Origin: Nitratireductor sp. XY-223
Lineage (GTDB): Bacteria; Pseudomonadota; Alphaproteobacteria; Rhizobiales; Rhizobiaceae
Assembly: GCF_004959855.1 (NCBI RefSeq)
Contig: NZ_SPNT01000017.1
Coordinates: 1-49,324 of the forward strand
Direction of reading: 5' to 3'
DNA: 49,324 nucleotides
Part shown: positions 36,590 through 45,480 of the stretch, in pieces
Numbering within the stretch: the first letter of the stretch is position 1
Layout: every line of letters starts with the position of its first letter
Notes under the pieces: generated by a model
Told to the model about the DNA's origin: nothing
The model's input: the letters and a program-made list of their open reading frames with translations, nothing else
Databases searched by the model: none
Translations under genes and position numbers: made by a program

Positions 36590-37079
36590 CGTACTCTCCC
36601 GGGGTTGTGTTTCGATGGGCGTGAACAGGGCGCGGGTTCCGCGCCATGTCCATCCATGAGAAACACGACAACGCGGGAGGGTGCGGCGCATGGCCTCCTG
36701 CATCGCCTTCGCCGACAGCCAGGGGGTCATCGACGCCGCCGGGACCGTTGCGGCCCCGATGCGCAGGTCCGGCTTCACCGGACGGCCGGTATGACCGGAT
36801 CACATGGCAAGTGCTCGCGGACGGGCGTCTGCATGCGCCCGGGGCGCAGGCAGGCCCGGCGCGGGGCGGGCACGGAACGTGCCGAACGGACCGGTGCCGT
36901 CGCGGGGTGCAGGCTTGACCGCCGCGCCGGCGCGGGCCATACCGGGCGCGCCGGAACCTGGAACTGAGCCATGGAAGAAGGGTCCGGTTACGCGCCCCGT
37001 CGCTCCACCGCGGCGGGGCGCACACGGGCGAACCACCGCCGATCGATCGCGCGTTGCGCTCATGGAATATATTCCTGTC

Positions 37080-37330
37080 TTGCGATCGACCGGAATCGGG
37101 CAAGGCTGCAATTCGGCGGCCTCGCTGAGGTCTGCGGAATCGGCAGGCGCAGAATAGGCGCTGCCGGGACCGGCAGGGCTGGCATCGACGAAGCGTCCTT
37201 CCCGGAAATGCCCGACGAGCGCGGCGCGCGTGTCCTTCACCCGCCGGCGCGGCTGAATGGGCGTTCCCTCGCAGACAGCTTCCAGCGCCGGACGCGACAG
37301 GCACGCAAGGAAGTCCTCCGTGCCCATATT
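37080..37330 (-). pseudogene. Second parB gene, C-terminal remnant
   Basis: NMGTEDFLACLSRPALEAVC and RRVKDTRAALVGHFREGRFV align with NMGTEDFLLCLSRQALEAAC and KVRETRAALVEHFQEERFV of the intact ParB at 5435-7084. Everything upstream of NMG is replaced by an IS5-family transposase end in the same frame. The window therefore held two related maintenance blocks at some time. Confidence 0.8.
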
Positions 37331-37795
37331 CGCGAGCCACTTTTGATTCCTGGAAGGATGGTTTGACGCGGGGCTGAGGATGTTGAGGGTTCGTTTGAGG
37401 TTGTAGGCGATTGCGGTGAAGTGCGTTTGCAGACGGGCTTTTGCGATGCCTCGCCATTGCATGCGGCGGAAACCACAGGAGCGTTTCCAGGTTCCGAAGA
37501 TCTTCTCGATCCGACAGCGAATGGCATGAATGGCCGCGTTCCGATCCGCCATCTTCTTTTCTGCCTGCGCCAGTGCCACGGGATCGTCTTTCGTCCAAAC
37601 GCCGGTTTGGACCACAAAGGCCACACCACCGCGCAGTGTCACGGCGTCCGCAAAGACCTGCCCCCGACAGGCCCCCGACAGGCCCCCGACAGGCACTGTC
37701 GGCATACACATCGCCAGGATCGTCGGGAGGCACATGTTCGCCATTCCTCCCATCGTGGGCATTGCCCGGCGTGAGCGCCAGTTCCTCAACCAGCG
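37331..37795 (-). pseudogene. IS5-family transposase, C-terminal part, broken by a tandem repeat
   Basis: Minus strand: VEELALTPGNAHDGRNGEHV and PDDPGDVYADSA (second Asp region) in one frame, then FADAVTLRGG, VVQTGVWTKDDPVALAQAEK and CRIEKIFGTWKRSCGFRRMQ (Glu region) in another. Between them lie three or more copies of an 11-base unit CCCCCGACAGG (about 37662-37695), whose expansion shifts the frame. The end is fused to the parB remnant. Confidence 0.72.
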
Positions 37796-37838
37796 ACGTG
37801 GCCGCATCCGCGCCGACATGCGCCGATCCGATCCGCAA

Positions 37839-38248
37839 GCTGTTCCAGACGATACCGGGCGTCGGTCCACTGACAGCTCTCGCGTTCAAGGCGACCATTG
37901 AAGATCCCGGCCGTTTCAAGAAATCGAAACTGGTTCCGGCGCATCCAGTTAGGGCCAACGCCGCGGGTCTGTCAATCGGGAGAGATCGACCGGTCGGGGC
38001 ATGTCTCCAATTCCGGCGACAGGCGCATGCGCTATCTGCTGGTCGAGGCTGCGACCTCGACGATGCTGGTGTCGAAGAAATGGCGCTCCCTCAAAGCGTG
38101 GGCGATGAAGGTCGCAAAGCGATCCGGGACAACAAAGGCGACTGTTGCGCTCGCGCGCCGCATCGCCATCGTCATGCATCAGATATGGATCACGGGCAAA
38201 TGCTTCCGCTTCGGCAATGATGATCAATCTGGCGCCGTGACCACCTGA
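37839..38248 (+). pseudogene. IS110/IS1111-type transposase, C-terminal remnant, frameshifted
   Basis: FQTIPGVGPLTALAFKATIE (transposase_20 HhH motif) is followed after a frameshift near 37925 by YQSGEIDRSGHVSNSGDRRM-like sequence (here CQSGEIDRSGHVSNSGDRRM) and KWRSLKAWAMKVAKRSG. It differs from the IS110 remnant at 32.5 kb. The N-terminal catalytic part is absent. Confidence 0.75.
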
Positions 38249-38334
38249 CCTGAGATTGCGCCGGAGACGTTCAGCTCCGAGGGGAAACGTCAGTCCGTCG
38301 CGATCCCTGTGCCGGTCAGTGCGGGGCCATCCCT

Positions 38335-38454
38335 GTGATCACCAGAGCACGTGCCGTCAGCGAGGACGACCACCTCATCGAAACCCATCATGGAGCGCAA
38401 TACATACTATCCGCATCGGACCTGACCGATTCCGACTTCATCTTCGTTGCCTGA
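38335..38454 (+). pseudogene. RTX protein C-terminal secretion-signal remnant
   Basis: The frame ends LSASDLTDSDFIFVA and TGA, which matches the ends of the RTX proteins here ([28 protein letters not shown]). The preceding VITRARAVSEDDHLI fits the VITGxxxxGxSITL strand. The repeats upstream are lost. It is the fifth RTX locus in the window. Confidence 0.6.
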
Positions 38455-38522
38455 CGGCGACCAGAGCATTTCACGTCTCCATGATCCGCCCGGGATTATA
38501 GCCGCTGCGCGCTTGCGCATCG

Positions 38523-38825
38523 TCATTTTGCCTTGCGGTCCGCCGCACCGGACATCCCGGAAGTCGGCGCCGCCGCCGCTGCCGGTGATGCCGCCGGAGC
38601 GGGCGTGTCCGTACCGCTGGCGGGCCTGTCGCGCGCCGCCAGATGGCGGATGATGTCGCGGTGATCGCGGACGAATTCGAGCGTTGCGAGCACGCTTTGA
38701 AGACGCAGGACATGTTCCTCCATCCGGCTGCGTTCGGCGCCGCGCGCGCGGCTCATCCCGCACCGGCGCCGTTCCAGGATCCCGGCAACCTCATCGATCT
38801 GCGCGTAGATGGACCGTTTTGCCAT
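38523..38825 (-). CDS. Hypothetical helical protein with Ala/Pro-rich tail
   Basis: 100 residues: MAKRSIYAQIDEVAGILERR, a long helical region (RMEEHVLRLQSVLATLEFVR), and a low-complexity Ala/Pro tail. GGGGAAG precedes the ATG. I do not recognise the family. It is near the XRE gene, in the same direction, with a 199-base gap that shows no other gene. Confidence 0.5.
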   Translation of the reverse strand: MAKRSIYAQIDEVAGILERRRCGMSRARGAERSRMEEHVLRLQSVLATLEFVRDHRDIIRHLAARDRPASGTDTPAPAASPAAAAAPTSGMSGAADRKAK

Positions 38826-39024
38826 GGTTTCTTCCCCTTGTGCGGCCTTGCCGGCTCATTCACGCCATCCGAGGCACAAGGCGGCGAAGATTGGCGGGCA
38901 TTGCGCCCGTGCCAGGGCGGGAAAGGCGCCGCCCGACCGTACCCTTCGCAGCTTTGCGACGCTCCGCCGCACCGGGTGCCGGCTTGCGGGCGGGTTTCAG
39001 GGCTTGTCCCGGACCGCGGCGGCG

Positions 39025-39447
39025 CTAGACGGCCAGCGCGCTGGCCAGTTTGACCAGCCGGTCGCGGATTTTCGGATCGCCGATCCCGACGAAGGCGCGG
39101 TTGAGGCGAAGGCCCTGCGGTGACGACAGGAATTCCAGAACGCGGTCCGTGTCCGACGGGCCGACGGCGCGCGGCTGTTCGGGCGACGGATCGCCAGGCG
39201 CATCCTCGAAGAAGAAGGCCACCGGCGTTTTCATCAGCTGGGCGATATGCCACAGCCGGCTGGCGCCGACGCGGTTCGTGCCCCTTTCGTATTTCTGGAC
39301 CTGCTGGAAAGTGATGCCGAGCGCCGAGGCAAGCTTTTGCTGGCTCATGCCGAGCGTGTTGCGGCGCAGCCGGATGCGCGCGCCGACATGCACATCGACG
39401 GGATGCGGTTTCCTCGGCAGGACGGTTGTCGATCCGGCAGTTCTCAT
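39025..39447 (-). CDS. XRE-family transcriptional regulator
   Basis: 140 residues from ATG 39447. PHPVDVHVGARIRLRRNTLG, MSQQKLASALGITFQQVQKY and EKGTNRVGASRL-like ERGTNRVGASRL form the classic alphaproteobacterial Cro/CI-type HTH; VAFFFEDAPG and a C-terminal LNRAFVGIGDPKIRDRLVKL segment follow. These regulators are frequent in Rhizobiales. A longer frame upstream (to 39762) has no family similarity. Targets unknown. Confidence 0.87.
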   Translation of the reverse strand: MRTAGSTTVLPRKPHPVDVHVGARIRLRRNTLGMSQQKLASALGITFQQVQKYERGTNRVGASRLWHIAQLMKTPVAFFFEDAPGDPSPEQPRAVGPSDTDRVLEFLSSPQGLRLNRAFVGIGDPKIRDRLVKLASALAV

Positions 39448-39662
39448 GCGGGGATTGTATCGTTCCCGAAGCCGCGGCACAAGACACCAACTACAGACTT
39501 TGTTTACGCGGCTGCTGACATGATAGGCGTTTATGGCGTCATCAGGCGGCGAATGAACGAGGCCATAGTCCTTGTGCTGTTCTTCCGTAAACCATGTGTT
39601 TAAATCCGCATCCTGGACCACCACGACGAAACGGCAGCGGTGATGCCGGATGTTGCTCGATT

Positions 39663-39796
39663 TGGGAAGTACCGCAAAGCGTGGGACAATCACGCTGCGA
39701 GAGCGGTCCCTTTGGATATTTACGTGCACCTGAATGTTTGTTACATCCGTGCCCGGCACCACTGCTCCGCACTTTGCGGTACTTCGTACTTCCCAA
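39663..39796. repeat. Inverted repeat flanking about 90 bp
   Basis: GAAGTACCGCAAAG (39666-39679) is repeated inverted as CTTTGCGGTACTTC (39772-39785); the flanking TTGGG also recurs as CCCAA after a GTACTTC duplication. The unit could be a miniature element or a hairpin between the XRE and nuclease genes. No gene is supported in 39448-39838. Confidence 0.65.
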
Positions 39797-39838
39797 TCTG
39801 ACTTTACTTATCCGTTCGGTGTACGAAAGACCTGATCC

Positions 39839-40318
39839 ATGCGCTTCGTTCTCGCCCTTCTTTTCGTCTCTATTTTCGCGACCACACCGGTCGCTGCGAC
39901 CACTCTGACGGGCATTGCCAGTGTCGTTGACGGCGATACTCTGGAAATTCGCGGCCAGCGGGTTAGACTGCATGGGATCGATGCGCCGGAAAGCCGTCAG
40001 CTGTGCATGACGGCCGAGGGCCAACGCTGGCGCTGTGGGCAGCAGGCGGCATTTGCCCTGGCCGACAGGATCGGCCGCGGGCAGGTCAGCTGCACCGCGC
40101 GCGACACCGATCGATATGGCCGCATTATTGCGGTATGCCACCAGGACGGCGTCGACCTGAACGGTTGGCTCGTGCGCGAAGGGTGGGCCGTCGCCTATCG
40201 CAGATACAGTCGGGACTATATCCGCGCTGAGACGGATGCCCGCGCTGTAGGGCGCAATATCTGGTCCGGGCGCTTTGACATGCCATGGGACTGGCGCCGC
40301 GCACAGCGCGGCGGATGA
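39839..40318 (+). CDS. Thermonuclease-like (SNase) secreted nuclease
   Basis: 159 residues. A signal peptide (RFVLALLFVSIFATTPVAA) precedes an SNase fold: VVDGDTLEIRGQRVRLHGID, APES, DRYGRIIAVC and REGWAVAYRRYS hold the expected Asp, Arg and Glu catalytic residues. It cleaves DNA or RNA outside the cytoplasm. Its stop overlaps the next ATG (ATGA), so the two genes are coupled. Confidence 0.88.
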   Translation: MRFVLALLFVSIFATTPVAATTLTGIASVVDGDTLEIRGQRVRLHGIDAPESRQLCMTAEGQRWRCGQQAAFALADRIGRGQVSCTARDTDRYGRIIAVCHQDGVDLNGWLVREGWAVAYRRYSRDYIRAETDARAVGRNIWSGRFDMPWDWRRAQRGG

Positions 40319-41514
40319 CGCGGACCGACACGCCTCGGACCGAGGTCCTGGCGGGCCTTGTTGAGCGTGTGACGTTTCACAACGCAGAAAACGGCTTTTG
40401 CGTGCTGCGCGTGAAAGCCCGGGGTCACCGGGATCCGGTTACGACCGCGGGCCATGCCGCGATGATTTCCGCGGCGGAGTGGATCACGGCTTGCGGGGGC
40501 TGGATCAACGACCGCAGCCATGGGCTGCAGTTCAAGGCGCAGTTTGTGCGCACCTGTGCCCCGTCCTCGATCGACGGCATCGAGAAATACCTCGGCTCTG
40601 GCATGATCCGGGGCATCGGCCCGGTCTATGCCAAGCGCATGATCCGGATGTTCGGCAAGGATGTCTTCGATATCATCGAGGCCGCGCCGGAACGCCTGCG
40701 CGCGGTCGAGGGCATCGGCCCGAAACGCGCCGACAAGATCACCTGCGGGTGGGCGGACCAGAAAGTGATCCGCGAGATCATGGTGTTTCTTCACAAGCAT
40801 GGCGTGGGCACTGCCCGGGCGGTGCGGATCTTCAAGACCTATGGCACGGACGCCGTGCAAGTGATGAGCGAGAACCCTTACCGTTTAGCCAAGGACATCC
40901 GCGGCATCGGGTTTCGGACCGCGGACATGATCGCGGAAAAGCTCGGCGTCGGGAAAACCGCCATGATCCGGGTGCAGGCGGGGATTTCATATGCGCTGAG
41001 CGAGGCCATGGGGGATGGCCATTGCGGTCTGCCACGTCAGGACCTTGCAGGTCTCGCAGCCAAGCTGCTCGAGGTGCCGTCAGATCTGATCGAGACCGCG
41101 ATGCAGGAAGAGTTGCAGGAGGGAACCGTGATCGCAGATCGGGTGGGCGAGACCGACTGCGTGTTTCTCGCGGGGCTCTATCACGCTGAAAAGGGCATGG
41201 CGCAGCAGATCTCTCGGATCGGGAAAGGGTGCCTGCCCTGGCCGGAAATCGATGCGGACAAGGCGCTGCCCTGGATCGAACGGAAAACCGGCCTGAGCCT
41301 TGCCACAGGCCAGGCCGATGCCATCCGCCTTGCTCTGGCCTCCAAGATCATGGTGATCACCGGCGGGCCGGGCGTGGGCAAGACGACGACCGTCAATTCG
41401 ATCCTGCGCATTCTGTCAGTCGGAAATTGCTCTGCTATCACACCGCCATGGCAAAACCTGATCCATATCTTGCACGTATCGAAGCGTTCAACACGATACG
41501 GGGGGGTGGTGTGA
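40315..41514 (+). pseudogene. RecD2-like helicase, truncated after Walker A
   Basis: The frame begins at ATG 40315 and matches RecD2/TraA-clade helicases through the N-terminal domains (RGIGPVYAKRMI, VEGIGPKRADKI helix-hairpin-helix) and Walker A TGGPGVGKTTTVNSILRILS (Lys356). After about residue 366 the family sequence ends and about 33 unrelated residues lead to a TGA. The full protein is about 700-750 residues, so motifs II-VI are absent and helicase activity is not expected. Confidence 0.82.
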
Positions 41515-41758
41515 CAATCACCAGGATACGGAACGGCTACAATCTCCACCTCACGGACACAGAGGCACCGATCGCCCGACTTCAGCCAACCGGTTCTGGT
41601 GACGAAATGAGGATAATGTTCTGGTCCTACCGAGAGCGGTGGCAAGATGTTGGAGACTTCGCAGGGATCATTTTGCCCCTCGACCAAGCGCTGGAAGAAA
41701 TCTCAACAAACGAAATCTTCTGGACATGGACGTGGCTGGTTTTTGTACAAAGTCGAGT
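41448..41758 (+). pseudogene. Unrecognised gene fragment replacing the recD 3' part
   Basis: From ATG 41448 the frame MAKPDPYLARIEAFNTIRGG, then VTITRIRNGYNLHLTDTEAP and VGDFAGIILPLDQALEEIST has good coding character and lower GC than its surroundings. In the T-run near 41740 an extra T appears to shift it from WLVLYKVEFRYRDS to a shadow frame. I do not recognise the family. It marks the foreign DNA that cut recD. Confidence 0.45.
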
Positions 41759-42538
41759 TCAGATATCGGGACAGCGATGTTTATCCTCATCGCGACGGTC
41801 CGGCCGGCCCCGGAACGGTCCGAGCGCGGCCTCAAGCAGGGCGACGTTGCGCGCCGCCGATCTCTCCCGGGCAAGGAAGTTCGCCAGTTCGTCGCGGATG
41901 AGCCGGTCGATGACGCCCGATACGCCGTCCGGGGCGCCGCCGCGCCGGTCCAGCACCCAGGACCCGATCAGGATCATGCGCCGCGCCCGGTTGCGGCGCT
42001 GCTGCTCATGCGCGATGCCCGTGCCGGAGGCGATGGCGTCCGCCGGCCCTTCCTCCCATCGCGGATCGTCGAGGATCCCGGCCATGAAGGCGATGTTGGA
42101 GGCCGCCATGCGCGGATTCGCGTGGCCGGCAAGGTGATCGCGAAGATCGCCGGCGAGTTCGGCATGCAGGTCCGGCCCGTGGCGGAACTGCGCCGTCATG
42201 AAGCCGCCGAGCAGCGCCTTGACGCGGGCAAGGTCGGCGCGTTCCCTCTTCGCCTTGCGGTTCCTGAGCCGGCCGATCTCCTTCCCGCGCCTGTGCAGAC
42301 GCGACAGGGCGCGCGGCTCCTGCGCCAGGGCGTCCTCAAGCAGGGTCCGCAGTTCCGGCTGCGTAAAGGCGAAGTCGAAGAGCCCCGCCTTCCATGCCGC
42401 CTTCAGCAACTGTTTCTCGGCCCGCCGCCGCATTGCCGGAAGCTGCGCCTCGAGCGCGGCGATGCGTTCCGCGTCGGAACGCATGGGACCGCGGCTGCCA
42501 CGTCCCGAAGCCGGCTTCGATATCGTGTCTTTCGCCAT
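41759..42538 (-). CDS. Probable mobilization/plasmid protein, helical
   Basis: 259 residues from ATG 42538 (MAKDTISKPASGRGSRGPMR). A helical N-terminal part (ERIAALEAQLPAMRRRAEKQ and LLKAAWKAGLFDF) recalls TraC/TraD-like or mobC-type accessory proteins; the rest is helical without a known motif. The C-terminus (RPDRRDEDKHRCPDI) is near the recD junction and may be altered. The upstream region 42539-42770 is GC-rich, without a gene. Confidence 0.5.
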   Translation of the reverse strand: MAKDTISKPASGRGSRGPMRSDAERIAALEAQLPAMRRRAEKQLLKAAWKAGLFDFAFTQPELRTLLEDALAQEPRALSRLHRRGKEIGRLRNRKAKRERADLARVKALLGGFMTAQFRHGPDLHAELAGDLRDHLAGHANPRMAASNIAFMAGILDDPRWEEGPADAIASGTGIAHEQQRRNRARRMILIGSWVLDRRGGAPDGVSGVIDRLIRDELANFLARERSAARNVALLEAALGPFRGRPDRRDEDKHRCPDI

Positions 42539-42773
42539 GAACGTCCTTCTCGTCCACGCACACTTGCCCGCGCACACTTACCCGCGCAATGCCTGCGCCC
42601 GCGCGTCATCCGCGGCCCCTGCGCCTTTCTCCCGGGCCTGTTTTCGGGGCTGCCGCCCCGCATCGCCGCCGGGCCTGCGCCCCGGCGCATCGCTGCCGTC
42701 CCTGCCGCCGAACAACTTTACAGCCTTTCAGAAATCGCAGGCCAACCGCAACTCAAGAAGGCCGATTCTCTCA

Positions 42774-43705
42774 GAGCCGGATTCAAAAGTTATTCAAACG
42801 TAACAATACCTTGCGAGACGCCGCGTCATGAACCGGATGCTTGCTATGAACGCCCACGCGGTTGAGTTCTGGATGGTCCTCTCCCAGTCCCGGGCCAGTC
42901 TGCGGCAGCGCCCGAGCCAGGCAAAAGTGCGTTCCACCACCCATCGACGCGGCAGAACCTTGAAACCGACTGCGCTGTCGCAGCGCTTGACGGTCTCGAC
43001 CGTCCAGTCGCCATGCCCCGCGAGCGCCGCTCGCAACTTCGGTCCCGCATAGGCGCCATCGGCGAAGATGTGGCGCAGCCAGGGGAAGCGGTCGCCGACA
43101 GCCCTGAGCAGGTCGCAGGCCCCGTCCCTGTCCTGAATGTTGGCGGCGTGAACGATGATGAACAGCATCAGGCCGATCGTATCGGTGACGATGTGTCGCT
43201 TGCGGCCCTTGACCTTCTTGCCGGCGTCATAGCCGCGAACGCCCCCGCTTTCGGTGGTTTTCACGCTCTGGCTGTCGATCACGCCGGCCGTCGGTGAAGC
43301 CGCGCGGCCTTCCAGTTCGCGGGTATTGAGGACCAGGAGGTGATTGATGGCTGCAAAAAGACCAATGCGGCTCCAGGTGTAGAAATAGCCGCGTACCGTT
43401 GATACCGGTGGGAACTGCTTCGGCAGCATGCGCCACTGGCAGCCGCTGGTTGCGATATAAAGGATCGCGTTCATCACCTCGCGCATATCGGTCGTACGCG
43501 GTCGTCCACCCCGTTTTGCCGGCGGAATGAACGGGGCAAGTATCGCCCATTCCCCATCGGTTAAATCGCTTGGAAATCTCAAATGGTCTCTGTTATGTTC
43601 GGCGCGGGCGATATCATTCCATGGCATCGTGATTCTCCATCTTCTTTGAAAAGACTGTTGAATCACAAACCATTGATATCGCTCAACTACTTTTAAATCC
43701 GGCTC
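42774..43705 (-). mobile_element. IS5-family element, complete, 3-bp target duplication
   Basis: 932 bp with ends GAGCCGGATTCAAAAGT (left) and, inverted, GAGCCGGATTTAAAAGT (right). TCA flanks both sides (42771-42773 and 43706-43708). It encloses one intact transposase gene. It is related to, but not the same as, the element at 9.9-10.9 kb. Confidence 0.9.
42794..43627 (-). CDS. IS5-family transposase
   Basis: 277 residues from ATG 43627 with TGGAGA upstream. SDLTDGEWAILAPFIPPAKR (DUF4096), VIDSQSVKTTESGGVRGYDA (first Asp), HIFADGAYAGPKLR (second Asp) and RRWVVERTFAWLGRCRRLAR (Glu) are all present. Length and motifs are complete. An earlier in-frame ATG (43666) has a weaker context. Confidence 0.92.
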   Translation of the reverse strand: MPWNDIARAEHNRDHLRFPSDLTDGEWAILAPFIPPAKRGGRPRTTDMREVMNAILYIATSGCQWRMLPKQFPPVSTVRGYFYTWSRIGLFAAINHLLVLNTRELEGRAASPTAGVIDSQSVKTTESGGVRGYDAGKKVKGRKRHIVTDTIGLMLFIIVHAANIQDRDGACDLLRAVGDRFPWLRHIFADGAYAGPKLRAALAGHGDWTVETVKRCDSAVGFKVLPRRWVVERTFAWLGRCRRLARDWERTIQNSTAWAFIASIRFMTRRLARYCYV

Positions 43706-43845
43706 TCAGGGATAGCGGCGAACACGGAATCTCTCGCCTGCAAATTCGATGACGTCAGACATGCTCAATAGGTGGACTGTTGATGCAGATGGTCTTTTGC
43801 TGCGGAGCGCCAGCGAAAGGCCGGAACCTGACCAGGCCATTGCCG

Positions 43846-44280
43846 CTACCAGGCCAGATCGGTTTCGGTGAAATCATCGCCATTGTATGCTATCCGCAAC
43901 CGGTACGCTTGGGCGCAGGCATAGGCGAAGCAGTCGCCCATGTTGAGGCGCGCTGGATGATTGACGATCTTGCCGTATCGCTGCGCGGCATCGAGGGCCT
44001 TGCTGCCCACGTCGCCGCTGATCATCGTTTCCCTCGCGGCCATATCGGCTATAAACTGGTCGACCAACCGCCGCGCCTTGTCGAGCATAGCCGGTGTAGC
44101 AGGCTTGTTTGGACCTTCAACCTCGGCAAACTGCCGCGTCAGCGACAAGACGGCTTCCATTCGGGTAACTGCCGACACGTAGAACGGGCCATCATGCGGT
44201 GTCAGCCGATTCATGAGGTCGTCTGCATCATCTTCCAGGCCGATGATTGCCACGATGACCGACGCATCAATAAACAGCAT
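43846..44280 (-). CDS. vapC: VapC toxin (PIN-domain ribonuclease)
   Basis: 144 residues. The PIN acids are visible: MLFIDASVIVAIIG (Asp5), VTRMEAVLSL (Glu), NMGDCFAYACA (Asp) and NGDDFTETD (Asp). VapC cleaves specific RNAs, and its antitoxin overlaps it by 14 bases upstream. Between it and the IS5 end lies about 140 bases with only a tiny frame (MSDVIEFAGERFRVRRYP). Confidence 0.9.
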   Translation of the reverse strand: MLFIDASVIVAIIGLEDDADDLMNRLTPHDGPFYVSAVTRMEAVLSLTRQFAEVEGPNKPATPAMLDKARRLVDQFIADMAARETMISGDVGSKALDAAQRYGKIVNHPARLNMGDCFAYACAQAYRLRIAYNGDDFTETDLAW

Positions 44281-44518
44281 CAGTCTCCCCCCACAGTTCA
44301 TCCGTGACCTTCTTGTGATCAAGGTGAACCATTGGCCCAGCCTCGCGGGCCATGGCAAGGGTCTTTGCAAGACGATCGCGAACATGCAGTTTGGTCTTGC
44401 GGTTGTCGATCTCGTGCTTGAGCGCCAGTTTGACAGCCTCGACCTTGCTGGATTTGGTGAGGCCGATAAGTTCCTCGGCGAGTTTGTCGACCTCGGGGTC
44501 TTTGATATAGAGCGGCAT
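44267..44518 (-). CDS. vapB: VapB antitoxin (Rv0623-like)
   Basis: 83 residues from ATG 44518: MPLYIKDPEVDKLAEELIGL, TKSSKVEAVKLALKHEIDN is the ribbon-helix-helix of the VapB/PSK family; the C-terminus (VTDELWGETDAVY) binds the toxin. AAAGGA lies upstream. A three-part operator is directly before the start. Confidence 0.9.
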   Translation of the reverse strand: MPLYIKDPEVDKLAEELIGLTKSSKVEAVKLALKHEIDNRKTKLHVRDRLAKTLAMAREAGPMVHLDHKKVTDELWGETDAVY

Positions 44519-44524
44519 AAGAGC

Positions 44525-44553
44525 ATATCCTTTCGAGGATATATTGATATCCT
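44525..44553 (-). promoter_or_regulatory. vapBC operator (three alternating half-sites)
   Basis: ATATCCT (44525-44531), AGGATAT (44536-44542) and ATATCCT (44547-44553) form two overlapping palindromes with 4-base centres (ATATCCT-TTCG-AGGATAT and AGGATAT-ATTG-ATATCCT). This suits cooperative autorepression by VapBC, as in other TA operons. The repeats are seen; binding is inferred. Confidence 0.8.
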
Positions 44554-45310
44554 CTTCCTCATATGCCGACAATGAAAAATGCAGGCTCAGTTCGGAAATC
44601 GCATGCATCAGACTCCAATCGCGTTGGCCAGACAGGATCTGGACGATGCGTCAAGCAGTTCACAACGTTCAAACCATCGCATGCAGTTCCCCGGATACTT
44701 GCTCGAAACGCCACGACAGCGCCGCAGGAAACCTTCAGCGCACCATGTCTTGTTGGCGGTGGTGATGGGTCACTGCCATGGTCAGGATTATGTCGGACAT
44801 GCGGTATCGGTAAAGTGCGATACCGCATGGCAGGAATCAAAACGATAGCCCGGCGAATGCGCTGCCTTTGTCATCAGCGAACCAAGGTATGCGGATCGCA
44901 GGCGACACGCGCATCGTCCGCGGGAAACCCCCAACATTCTCGAACGCCCGCGGATGACGATGTCAACACGTCCTGTGTTGCGCCCCTGTGCAATGGCCTG
45001 ACGGTCCGGCGTATCGCGGTCCGGGAGGCGCCGGGAGCCTCGCGTTGAACGGCGCCGGCCGCGCATACCGCAATCCCGTTCAATACAGGCGTGCCGGCAA
45101 TAAAGGCGTGCCGGCGGCTTGATCCACACCCGGTTCGGCCCGCTGATACGATGCCGCATAGTCTGCCGTGAAGGCACGATCCCCTTCAGTCTGCGCCGAG
45201 CGGCGGGCTGCTTGCGGCGGTGAGCCGTCAGAACATGCCGGTTCCAAGGCGGCGCTGCCCCTTTCCGGCCCAGGTGTCGGGCCTTGCGGCCCGGTCCGGT
45301 CCGGCGCGGT
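44554..45310. other. Non-coding region with a 12-bp inverted repeat
   Basis: About 750 bases; the open frames on both strands are inconsistent and match no family I know. CATGCGGTATCG (44798-44809) and CGATACCGCATG (44818-44829) form a perfect 12-bp stem with an 8-base loop and no T-run, so a protein-binding site or RNA hairpin. The right part is GC-rich and flows into the flank of G-run copy c. Confidence 0.45.
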
Positions 45311-45361
45311 TGCCTATTCATTCCATAGCCACATTCCCCAAGGGGGGGGGGTAACCTTTCC
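45311..45361 (+). promoter_or_regulatory. G-run module, copy c (upstream of the RTX pair)
   Basis: TGCCTATTCATTCCATAG, CCACATTCCCCAA, 10 G (45342-45351), TAACCTTTCC. The following TGTGACGCGGGCGCGCCGCC is nearly the same as after copy a. The first RTX gene starts about 120 bases downstream with its own GGGAGGG ribosome-binding site. Confidence 0.62.
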
Positions 45362-45480
45362 TGTGACGCGGGCGCGCCGCCGGCGCCGCGGCGAGAATTC
45401 CTCGACCCCGACGACAAGACAACCATGTGGGAATTCGGACGCTCGGGTACCATCGTTATTTTGCAAAGGGAGGGTTAAGC

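Noticed and set aside
41759-42865. Long plus-strand frames (41229-42137, 41639-42865)
   Set aside because: Antisense to the minus-strand gene, which has a better start and composition; only the first about 100 codons from 41448 look coding.
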